19,104 bases of DNA, from the NCBI GenBank assembly GCA_038239305.1, contig JBBSEW010000069.1, positions 1 to 19,104 of the forward strand, written 5' to 3'. The notes beneath the pieces are model-generated. The model was not told the DNA's origin, made no database searches, and was given only the letters and a program-made list of their open reading frames with translations. Positions 7,144 through 13,372 of the stretch are shown piece after piece (position 1 is the stretch's first letter; each line of letters opens with the position of its first letter). The DNA is from JALYUA01 sp038239305. GTDB taxonomy: Bacteria; Acidobacteriota; Thermoanaerobaculia; UBA5066; Gp7-AA6. A program made the translations under genes and the position numbers.

Positions 7144-8172
7144 ATGAAATTCCGACTGTCGGCCGGCCGCGCGGGGGTCGCTCTGACCGTCGCTCTCGCT
7201 CTCGCTCTCGCGCTCGGGGTCCTCGCACCGGCGGCCGCTTCCGGAGCGGATCTCATCGAGCGCATCGTCGCCCGCGTCAACGACAAGCTCATCACCCAGT
7301 CGGAGTTCGACCATCGCGTCGACGCGGCCCGGGCCGCGCCGAACGCGCCGGGTGATCTCGAGAAGCTGCGCGTCGAGGTGCTTGACGATCTGATCCGCGA
7401 GAAGCTGCTGGAGGAGCGGGCGAAGGAGCTCGCCGTTTCCGCGACCGACGCGGAAGTGGAGGAGGCAGTCGAGCGGGTCAAGCGCCAGTACAACCTCGCG
7501 ACGGACGCCGAGTTCGACGCGGCCCTGGCGTCCTCGAAGATGAACCGCGACGACCTGAAGCGCCAGATGCGCCAGACGATCACGCTGCAGAAGGTGATCG
7601 GCCGCGACGTGACCGGCAAGATGGAGATCAGCGAGGACATGCTGCGGCTCGAGTACGAACGGCAGAAGGACAAGTACTACAAGGTTCCCCCGCAGGCGCG
7701 CGTATTCGAGATCGTGCTCCGGTTTCCCGCGAGCGACCCGTCCGCGAGGGAGCGCGCGGTGGCGCGCGTCGAGGAGGTCCGGGGGAAACTGTCCGGGGGC
7801 GCGAAGTTCGACGATCTCGCGAAGGCGTATTCCGAAGGCAATGCCAAGAATCGCGGCGGCGATCTCGGAACGGTGTCGCAGGGCGAGCTTCTGCCGGCAC
7901 TGGACGCCGCGGTGTTCGCCGATCCGCCCGCGGAGCTTCCCGCTCCGGTCCTCCTGCCCGCGTCGATCCATCTGTTCCGTGTCATCGACCGCAAACCGGC
8001 GGGCTACCGGCCCTTCCCGGAGGTCAGCGAGGACGTGAAGAAGAAGATCTCCGAAGGGCTCTACGACAAGCGGTTCACGGAGTTCATCGAGCATCTCCGC
8101 CGCGAGGCCTACATCAAGGTCTACGATCCGGCCCTGGCGAAATCGGAGAAGGCCGAGGAGAAGAAGGGCTGA
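7144..8172 (+). CDS. SurA-like periplasmic chaperone with one parvulin domain
   Basis: This is likely an envelope chaperone that guides outer-membrane proteins through the periplasm. The 342 residues begin with a Sec signal peptide: MKFRLSAGR, a hydrophobic run near 11-33 that includes ALALALAL encoded by a TCTCGC microrepeat, and a probable cleavage near ASGA|D. The SurA N-terminal chaperone domain follows (IVARVNDKLITQSEF at 41-55), with helices to about 180, and then one parvulin-like domain at about 185-285 (AKAYSEGNAKNRGGDLG near 226-242). The first parvulin histidine, expected in an HIL motif, reads FEIVL here, while SIHLF near 274-278 keeps the second. Isomerase activity is therefore doubtful and a chaperone role more likely. 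GGAG at 7135-7138 sets the start at 7144; the open frame extends upstream to 6934 but that part overlaps mfd. SurA proper usually has two parvulin domains, so I leave out the symbol. Confidence 0.87.
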   Translation: MKFRLSAGRAGVALTVALALALALGVLAPAAASGADLIERIVARVNDKLITQSEFDHRVDAARAAPNAPGDLEKLRVEVLDDLIREKLLEERAKELAVSATDAEVEEAVERVKRQYNLATDAEFDAALASSKMNRDDLKRQMRQTITLQKVIGRDVTGKMEISEDMLRLEYERQKDKYYKVPPQARVFEIVLRFPASDPSARERAVARVEEVRGKLSGGAKFDDLAKAYSEGNAKNRGGDLGTVSQGELLPALDAAVFADPPAELPAPVLLPASIHLFRVIDRKPAGYRPFPEVSEDVKKKISEGLYDKRFTEFIEHLRREAYIKVYDPALAKSEKAEEKKG

Positions 8173-8175
8173 TGG

Positions 8176-8223
8176 GAGAATCGGATGATCGGGTGATCCG
8201 ATGATCGGGCGAACGGGCGATCG
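8176..8223. repeat. Octamer array, consensus GRTGATCG, six units
   Basis: Six units in strict 8-base register (GAGAATCG, GATGATCG, GGTGATCC, GATGATCG, GGCGAACG, GGCGATCG) fill most of the 69-base gap between the SurA-like gene and the DNA glycosylase gene. GATC occurs in four of the six. The same unit recurs at 9161-9229 and, inverted, at 9303-9318. Confidence 0.85.
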
Positions 8224-8241
8224 GACAAGCTCCGAATAGTC

Positions 8242-9141
8242 TTGACGCGCCGCCTCTCCCGCCTCGCGATTCCGCTTCCTTCGAATTTCCTCTTCGATGC
8301 GGTCGTCCGGTCGCACGGCTGGTACGACCTTCCCCCCTTTCGGTACGACCGGGACGCCGCCGTCCTCGAGACCGCGGTGGCGGGTGCGGATGCGGATGGC
8401 AGAGCCGCCGTTTCCGTCCGCTTCGAAGCGAAGGACGGGGTGCTGAACGCCTCCGGGCGGGGGCTCTCCCGAACCGCGCTCTCCGCCCTCGCGGCCCGGG
8501 TGTTTTCCCTGGACGTCGACCTGGCGGCTTCCGCTCGCGCGCTGGCGGCCGACCCTCCACTCGCGCAGGCGCTCGCGCGCGGAGGAGGACGGATGTTGCG
8601 AGGTGGCTCCGTCTTCGAGGACGCGGTGAAGATGCTGTTCACGACGAACTGCTCGTGGGCCGCGACGCGCGGGATGGTCGTCCGGACGATCGCGCTCGCC
8701 GGCCCGGAGGGTAAAGCCTTTCCGGCGGCGGGGGACCTCGCCCGCTTCCCGGCCTCCCGCCTCGAGCGCGAGGTGCGGTGCGGATACCGCGCTCCCGCTC
8801 TCGCCGCCCTCTCGCGGCGCGTCGCCTCCGGGAAGCTCGACCTTTCGCGATGGGAGGACCGAACGCGTCCGGCCGCGGAGATCCGCGAGGAGATCATCGA
8901 AGAAAAGGGCTTCGGCCCGTACGCTGCGGAGGGCCTTCTCCGAATCCTCGGCCGCCATGACTTCCTCGCGCTCGACTCTTGGACTCGCCAGAAATACCGG
9001 CAGCTCTACCCGGGCCCGGCAAAGCGGACGGACGGCGCCATCGCGCGCCGATACAAGCGGTTCGGGGAACACCGGGGGCTGGCGATGTGGCTCGATCTCA
9101 CGAGGGACTGGCATGAGGGTGAGGCAGAGTCGGGCTGGTGA
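8242..9141 (+). CDS. HhH-GPD superfamily DNA glycosylase (AlkA/OGG-like)
   Basis: This is a base-excision repair enzyme that probably removes alkylated or oxidised bases. Its 299 residues comprise an N-terminal half resembling the OGG/AlkA wing (LFDAVVRSHGWYDLPPFRYD at about 17-36) and a helical core. The core carries the helix-hairpin-helix KGFGPYAAEGLL at 222-233 and the GPD-type catalytic aspartate Asp245 in FLALDSWTR. No four-cysteine FeS cluster follows, unlike Nth or MutY. The only usable start is TTG at 8242: the frame closes upstream at 8194 inside the octamer array, and family similarity is already seen by residue 15. No strong Shine-Dalgarno is visible. Relatives in databases are sometimes misnamed HesB. 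The substrate cannot be told from sequence. It lies 69 bases after the SurA-like gene and 355 bases before mraZ, in the same direction. Confidence 0.82.
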   Translation: MTRRLSRLAIPLPSNFLFDAVVRSHGWYDLPPFRYDRDAAVLETAVAGADADGRAAVSVRFEAKDGVLNASGRGLSRTALSALAARVFSLDVDLAASARALAADPPLAQALARGGGRMLRGGSVFEDAVKMLFTTNCSWAATRGMVVRTIALAGPEGKAFPAAGDLARFPASRLEREVRCGYRAPALAALSRRVASGKLDLSRWEDRTRPAAEIREEIIEEKGFGPYAAEGLLRILGRHDFLALDSWTRQKYRQLYPGPAKRTDGAIARRYKRFGEHRGLAMWLDLTRDWHEGEAESGW

Positions 9142-9160
9142 TAGCGCGAGGCCTTGATGG

Positions 9161-9326
9161 GGCGATCGGATGATCCGGTGATCGGGTGATCGGGCGATCA
9201 ATCAATGGAATCGGGTGATCGGCAATCGGCGAATTGGAGGCCCCCTCCAAGACGGAATCGAAACCTCCTCCTTTCGATCCCACCTCATCCGATTCCTCCG
9301 ATGGATCACCCGATCACCCGATTCAG
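9161..9326. repeat. Octamer arrays in opposite orientation forming a large inverted repeat
   Basis: Left arm 9161-9229: units such as GGCGATCG, GATGATCC, GGTGATCG and GGTGATCG run in 8-base register to 9200, then continue more loosely with another GGTGATCG at 9214-9221. Right arm, about 9275-9326: the reverse complement (CGATCACC at 9311-9318, with flanking decayed units). Perfect pairings include 9177-9191 with 9304-9318 (15 bases) and 9209-9222 with 9310-9323 (14 bases). A short hairpin sits in the centre (9234-9250). The rest of the 9142-9350 stretch holds nothing else I recognise. Confidence 0.75.
9234..9250. terminator. Compact hairpin, possible terminator after the glycosylase gene
   Basis: TTGGAGG (9234-9240) and CCTCCAA (9244-9250) form a perfect 7-base stem with a 3-base loop, 93 bases after the glycosylase stop. 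No T-tract follows, so it is a weak terminator candidate. It is nested inside the larger inverted repeat built by the octamer arrays. Confidence 0.3.
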
Positions 9327-9392
9327 GCTGGCGCCCGCAATCTCTCTTACGCCTTAATAGCGCCCCTTATTTTTTAAGGCATTGCCTTTTCC

Positions 9393-9422
9393 TTGACTAA
9401 CAAACCTTGGCGCTCCTAACAT
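9393..9422 (+). promoter_or_regulatory. Probable promoter of the mraZ–ftsW cluster
   Basis: TTGACT at 9393-9398 (5 of 6 to consensus) and TAACAT at 9417-9422 (4 of 6) are separated by 18 bases. The 30 bases upstream are unusually AT-rich for this genome (T-run at 9371-9375), like an UP element. That stretch also contains the 7-base inverted repeat GCCTTAA/TTAAGGC at 9351-9357 and 9374-9380. Transcription would start near 9430, right at the first MraZ repeat, an arrangement expected for autorepression. Confidence 0.6.
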
Positions 9423-9430
9423 GCGCGGCA

Positions 9431-9465
9431 GTGGTCTAATCTGGAAAAAAGTGGGAGAAAGTGGT
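9431..9465 (+). promoter_or_regulatory. MraZ operator: four repeats at exact 10-base spacing
   Basis: GTGGT (9431), CTGGA (9441), GTGGG (9451) and GTGGT (9461) recur at exactly 10-base intervals, one helical turn, 32 bases before the mraZ ATG. MraZ is known to bind short TGGGN/GTGGG-type direct repeats separated by about 5 bases just upstream of its own gene, in E. coli and other bacteria, and in mycoplasmas an AAAGTG-type variant. The third and fourth units here also carry the AAAGTG flank. The second unit is the least conserved. Confidence 0.85.
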
Positions 9466-9496
9466 CTCGAGCTGTTCTCGAGCCCGCAATTTGAAC

Positions 9497-9943
9497 ATGG
9501 ATCGCTTTCGCGGGAGCGCTCCGGCCCGTCTCGACGAGAAGGGCCGGCTGAAGGTGCCGAACGTCTTTCGACAACAGATCGAAGAGGCCTTCGGTCCCGA
9601 GTTTTTCGTCACGTCTCTGCACGGAAAGGAAGTCCTCCTTTATCCGCTCGCGATGTGGCGGGCGCTCGAGGAGAAGCTCGCCGCGCTGCCGGCGATCCAT
9701 CGAGCCAAGATGAAGTTTCTCGAGAGAGTCAACTTCTTCGGCCAGGACGCGACGCTCGACGGCCAGGGACGCGTGCTCGTGCCGCAGATCCTGCGCGACA
9801 CGGCGAAACTCCCGGCGGATGTCGTCGTCACCGGCAACATCGATCACCTGGTCGTTTCCGACCGCTCGGCGCTGGCATCGCGTCTCGCGAGCGAGGACTT
9901 CACGGCCGACGACTACGACGCCCTGTCCAAGTTGCTCTCGTGA
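9497..9943 (+). CDS. mraZ: Transcriptional regulator MraZ
   Basis: MraZ is an AbrB/SpoVT-like DNA-binding protein that forms a ring and regulates the dcw cluster, usually as a repressor. The 148-residue length is typical. It has the expected two tandem copies of the DxxGR motif: DEKGRLKVP at 13-21 and DGQGRVLVP at 88-96. I chose the ATG at 9497 (MDRFRGSAPARLDEKGR) because family members begin with a short FRG-like lead into the first motif. The frame opens earlier at a GTG at 9461, but that falls inside the operator. No good Shine-Dalgarno is visible in front. The gene's stop abuts the rsmH start (TGAGTG at 9941-9946), and the operator upstream strongly suggests autoregulation. Confidence 0.95.
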   Translation: MDRFRGSAPARLDEKGRLKVPNVFRQQIEEAFGPEFFVTSLHGKEVLLYPLAMWRALEEKLAALPAIHRAKMKFLERVNFFGQDATLDGQGRVLVPQILRDTAKLPADVVVTGNIDHLVVSDRSALASRLASEDFTADDYDALSKLLS

Positions 9944-10975
9944 GTGGAATCGCGTGAATCGGGAAGCGGGAAGCGCAACACGGAAAACGAAAGTGCGGAA
10001 AGGGACGATGCTGACTCGCGGCCGCACAAGCCGGTCCTGGTGGCGGAAGTCGTGCGACTCCTGGCGCCCGAGCGCGGCGGCTTCTTCGTGGACGCGACGG
10101 TCGGAGCCGGCGGTCACGCGGAAGCCCTCCTCGAGGCGGGACCGGACATCCGGCTTCTCGGCCTCGACCGCGATCCTGACGCGATCGAAATCGCCCGCGA
10201 GCGTCTCGCGCGGTTCGGGGGCCGGGTCGAGCTTCTCCGCGCGAACTTCGGCGAGCTCGAGCAGGCGCTCGACGGCCGCGCCGCTCCCGACGGCATTCTC
10301 GCGGATCTCGGGATTTCGTCGATGCAAATCGATCGCGCGGACCGAGGGTTTTCCTTCCGGCGTGATGGACCGCTCGACATGCGCATGGCACGCGAAGGAC
10401 GCAGCGCCGCCGACATCGTGTCGGAGGCTTCGCTCGACGAACTGACGCGGATTTTCCGCGAATACGGGGAGGAATGGATGGCGGCAAAGATTGCGCGAGG
10501 GATCGTTGCGGAACGGGCATCGGCCCCGATCACGAGCACGCGTCAGCTCGCCCGCATCGTGGCCAATGCCCGTGGGCACCGCGAGAAAATTGATCCCGCG
10601 ACCCGGGTCTTCCAGGCGCTGCGCATCGAGGTCAACCAGGAGCTCGTCGCCCTGTCGCGATTTCTCGCCGCCGCCGTCGAGAAATTGAACGCGCGGGGAC
10701 GCCTGGGCGTCCTCTCGTATCACTCCCTCGAGGATCGGATGGTCAAGGAAGCGTTCAAGCGCGACTCCGGAGTCTGCACGTGCCCGCCGCGTCTACCGAC
10801 GTGCGTCTGCGGAGCCCGGAGAATCATCCAGGTCCTGACCCGCCGGCCCGTCGTGACGCCGGAGGCGGAGCGCCAGTCGAATCCGCGCTCGCGCAGCGCC
10901 CGTCTGCGAGTCGCCGAGAAACTAGCGGCTTCATCGGGGGCCGAGCATCGCCAGGCCGGTACTCCGGGAGACTGA
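9944..10975 (+). CDS. rsmH: 16S rRNA (cytosine-1402-N4) methyltransferase RsmH
   Basis: RsmH methylates N4 of C1402 in the decoding site of the small ribosomal subunit, using S-adenosylmethionine. The 343 residues include the SAM-binding VDATVGAGGHAEALLE at 49-64 and GLDRDPDAIEIA at 73-84. Further family blocks are ADLGISSMQID at 120-130, FSFRRDGPLDMRM at 136-148 and YHSLEDRMVK at 259-268, with a Cys-rich CTCPPRLPTCVCG at 278-290. The only possible start is the GTG at 9944, directly after the mraZ stop, because no other start codon occurs before the conserved HKPVL at 28-32. The first 27 residues are hydrophilic and unconserved. Their DNA at 9945-9975 looks like a decayed 7/8-base repeat (GAATCGCG, TGAATCGG, GAAGCGG, GAAGCGC), so this leader may be repeat-derived. 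RsmH is a standard second gene of dcw clusters. Confidence 0.96.
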   Translation: MESRESGSGKRNTENESAERDDADSRPHKPVLVAEVVRLLAPERGGFFVDATVGAGGHAEALLEAGPDIRLLGLDRDPDAIEIARERLARFGGRVELLRANFGELEQALDGRAAPDGILADLGISSMQIDRADRGFSFRRDGPLDMRMAREGRSAADIVSEASLDELTRIFREYGEEWMAAKIARGIVAERASAPITSTRQLARIVANARGHREKIDPATRVFQALRIEVNQELVALSRFLAAAVEKLNARGRLGVLSYHSLEDRMVKEAFKRDSGVCTCPPRLPTCVCGARRIIQVLTRRPVVTPEAERQSNPRSRSARLRVAEKLAASSGAEHRQAGTPGD

Positions 10976-10976
10976 T

Positions 10977-11321
10977 GTGAGCTCGGTCGCCTACGCGCAG
11001 AGCAAGCGCGTCCAGAACCTGCACCTCACCCGGGAGAGGGACCGCCGTCGGGGCCGCGAATTTGCGGCTTTCGTGCTTGCGCTCGTGCCGATCGCGTGCG
11101 CGCTTCTGCTGTACGCCGCTCTGCATGTCGAGACCGTCCGCGTGGGCTACGCCCGCGAAGCGCGGGCGAAGACGTTCGGCGCCGTGACGGAGGAGAACCG
11201 GCGCCTGCGGGCCCAGCTCGCGCTCGCCTCGTCCCCGGAGCGAGTCGCGGCAGCCGCCGCCCGCAAGGGTCTCCGCCCGCCCCGTCCCGGTCAGGTCGAA
11301 TTCGTGGAGCCCGGCCGATGA
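10977..11321 (+). CDS. ftsL: Cell division protein FtsL
   Basis: FtsL is a small bitopic septal protein that, with FtsB/DivIC and FtsQ, activates FtsWI. The sequence has 114 residues: a basic cytoplasmic N-terminus (RERDRRRGRE at 18-27), one membrane helix at about 29-49, and a periplasmic stretch with coiled-coil character (TEENRRLRAQLALASSPERV at 71-90) ending in a short PGQVEFVEP tail. Similarity in this family is low, so the call rests on size, topology and its exact place between rsmH and ftsI. The start is GTG at 10977 with GGGAG at 10966-10970 in front; the overlapping ATG at 10975 meets a stop at once. Its stop overlaps the ftsI start as ATGA. Confidence 0.87.
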   Translation: MSSVAYAQSKRVQNLHLTRERDRRRGREFAAFVLALVPIACALLLYAALHVETVRVGYAREARAKTFGAVTEENRRLRAQLALASSPERVAAAAARKGLRPPRPGQVEFVEPGR

Positions 11322-13372
11322 ACGCTTTTCCTCGCCGGCGCCGCAACATTTTCGCGCTGTTCCTCTTCGTCTGGGGCCTGGTGGTGGTGGGACGGCTCGC
11401 GGAGCTGCAGCTCGCGCAGGGAGCGAAATACAAGGCCAAGGCGCAGCGTCAGCAGGAGCGCAAGATCGAGCTGTCCCCGCGGCGGGGGAGCATTCTCGAT
11501 CGCGAGGGCCGTGATCTTGCCGTCTCCGTCGAGGTTTCCTCTGTCTATGCCGCGCCGGACGATGTGACGAACCCGGCCGTGGAGGCTCGCGCCCTGGCTC
11601 CTCTCATCGGGATGGCCGAGAAAGGCCTGCTCGCCAAGCTGAAGTCCGAGAAGGGTTTCGTGTGGATTGTCCGCAAGATCGACGTCGCCGTGGCGGATCG
11701 GATCCGCGCGCTCAAGCTGCCCGGCATCCGTCTCGTGCCGGAAACGAAGCGCTTCTATCCCAAGGGCTCCCTTGCGGGATCCGTCCTCGGGTACGTCGGC
11801 ACGGACGACAACGGCCTCGCGGGTCTCGAGTACGCCTATGACCGGTCCGTGCGCGGCAAGCCCGGTATGGTCGTGGCGCTGCGCGACGCCCGCAGCTCGA
11901 CCTACGGGGAATCGGAGGCCCCGAACGTCCGCGCGGAGCAGGAGGGAGCGACCCTCACCCTCTCGCTCGATTCGGGAGTCCAGTTCGCGGCGGAGCGGGA
12001 GCTGGCCGCGACGATGCAGGAGCTCCATGCCCGGTCCGGAAGCATCGTGCTGATGGATCCCCGAAACGGCGAAATCGTCGCCATGGCGAGCGCTCCATCC
12101 TTCGATCCGAACCAGTACGGCCGCTACTCCGGCGAAGTCCGCCGCAACCACGCCATCGCCGATGCATACGAGCCGGGCTCGACCTTCAAGATCGTGACCG
12201 GGTCCGTCGCGCTCGAGGATGGCGTCATCGGCCTCGATGAGGTCATCGACACGGGTCACGGCGTGCTGCGGATCGGTAACGTCACGATCAATGAAGACAA
12301 GCATCACGACTATGGCGCGCTGACTCTCGGCGGCGTCCTGGCCCGCTCCTCGAACGTCGGCATCATCAAGGTGGGCCTGCGGCTCGGGCCGGAGCGCCTG
12401 TACGAAGGCGCCTCCAGGTTCGGGATCGGCAGGGGATCGGGAGTCGACCTGCCCGGCGAGACCACGGGAATCTTCCGCCCGCTGGCGCGCTGGTCGTTTC
12501 TCTCGAATGCCTCCATCTCGATGGGCCAGGAAGTGTCGCTGTCGGCGGTGCAGCTCGTGCGGGTCGCCGCGGTCATCGCCAACGGCGGCTTCCTGGTCGA
12601 GCCGCATCTCGTCACGCGCATCGCGCGTCCCGACGGGCGCACCGAGACGCCGCATGTGGCGGAACCCGTTCGCGTCCTGTCGGAAGCGACGGCGCGCTCC
12701 ATGCGCGACATCCTTGTCGGCGTCGTGGAGCACGGAACCGGCAAGGAGGCGGCGATTCCCGGGTTCGTCGTCGCCGGCAAGACCGGAACGGCGCAGAAAG
12801 CCGGACCCGGCGGATACCAGAAGGGCCGCCATGTGCCGAACTTCGTCGGGTTCGCTCCCGCGGATCGGCCGAAGCTCGTCGGCGTCGTCGTCGTCGAGGA
12901 GCCCCAGGGGACGAACTACTACGCCGCGACCGTCGCGGCGCCGCTCTTCTCGCGCGTCATGACGCAGGCGCTCGGCATCTTGCGCGTGGCTCCCGAGAAC
13001 CAGCGTTTGCCACCTTCGAGCCTGGCGTCGCTCCCTCCGCTCTATCCGGCGGGAGTCGTTCCGGCGTCGACGCGGCAGGTCATCCCGCCGCCGGCAGATT
13101 CATCGCTTTCGCCCTCCGATCCGGCGCCGCGGGACGGGGCAATTCCCGATGCAGGAGGCCTCTCGGCACGGCAGGCCCTTTCGCTGTTCGCGCGCCTCGG
13201 CATCGCCGTGCGCCTCGAAGGGGCCGGCTTCGTCACGTCGCAGAGCCCGGCGCCGGGGGGGCATGCACGGCCCGGCGACGTCGTCATTCTGCAACTGGCG
13301 GAGTCGGGCCCGTCGGTCGCACGCGCCGGCGTCGGTCGCGAGGAGTCGAGCTCGAGTCAGTTCCGTCCTTGA
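11318..13372 (+). CDS. ftsI: Septal penicillin-binding protein (FtsI/PBP3 class B transpeptidase) with a C-terminal PASTA domain
   Basis: FtsI cross-links septal peptidoglycan as partner of FtsW. The 684 residues begin with a basic tail and a membrane anchor at about 11-31. The class B dimerisation region follows (SPRRGSILDREGRDLAVS at 53-70), then the transpeptidase with Ser288 in STFK (288-291), SSN at 344-346 and KTGT at 488-491. After a Pro/Ser-rich linker (about 563-607) comes one PASTA-like domain at about 608-662 (IPDAGGLSARQAL, then a QSPAPGGHARPGDVVIL block). Proteobacterial FtsI lacks PASTA, while several other phyla carry one. The ATG at 11318 overlaps the ftsL stop by four bases (ATGA) and gives the normal anchor; the open frame extending to 11096 lies over ftsL. 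Confidence 0.95.
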   Translation: MNAFPRRRRNIFALFLFVWGLVVVGRLAELQLAQGAKYKAKAQRQQERKIELSPRRGSILDREGRDLAVSVEVSSVYAAPDDVTNPAVEARALAPLIGMAEKGLLAKLKSEKGFVWIVRKIDVAVADRIRALKLPGIRLVPETKRFYPKGSLAGSVLGYVGTDDNGLAGLEYAYDRSVRGKPGMVVALRDARSSTYGESEAPNVRAEQEGATLTLSLDSGVQFAAERELAATMQELHARSGSIVLMDPRNGEIVAMASAPSFDPNQYGRYSGEVRRNHAIADAYEPGSTFKIVTGSVALEDGVIGLDEVIDTGHGVLRIGNVTINEDKHHDYGALTLGGVLARSSNVGIIKVGLRLGPERLYEGASRFGIGRGSGVDLPGETTGIFRPLARWSFLSNASISMGQEVSLSAVQLVRVAAVIANGGFLVEPHLVTRIARPDGRTETPHVAEPVRVLSEATARSMRDILVGVVEHGTGKEAAIPGFVVAGKTGTAQKAGPGGYQKGRHVPNFVGFAPADRPKLVGVVVVEEPQGTNYYAATVAAPLFSRVMTQALGILRVAPENQRLPPSSLASLPPLYPAGVVPASTRQVIPPPADSSLSPSDPAPRDGAIPDAGGLSARQALSLFARLGIAVRLEGAGFVTSQSPAPGGHARPGDVVILQLAESGPSVARAGVGREESSSSQFRP

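Noticed and set aside
6859..9201. 780-codon minus-strand open frame spanning the SurA-like and glycosylase genes
   Set aside because: It crosses two genes with clear domains and two repeat arrays, and its own translation is low-complexity.
9161..9326. CRISPR array
   Set aside because: Units are 8 bases, contiguous and degenerate, with no spacers and no cas genes.
9351..9390. Intrinsic terminator at GCCTTAA/TTAAGGC
   Set aside because: The T-run lies inside the loop rather than after the stem, and the segment is better explained as the AT-rich region above the -35 element.
9215..9400. Small open frame between the glycosylase gene and mraZ
   Set aside because: It runs through the inverted octamer array and the AT-rich promoter region; no ribosome-binding site or domain.
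9461..9496. GTG start for mraZ at 9461
   Set aside because: It lies in the fourth MraZ repeat, and family proteins begin near MxxFRG.
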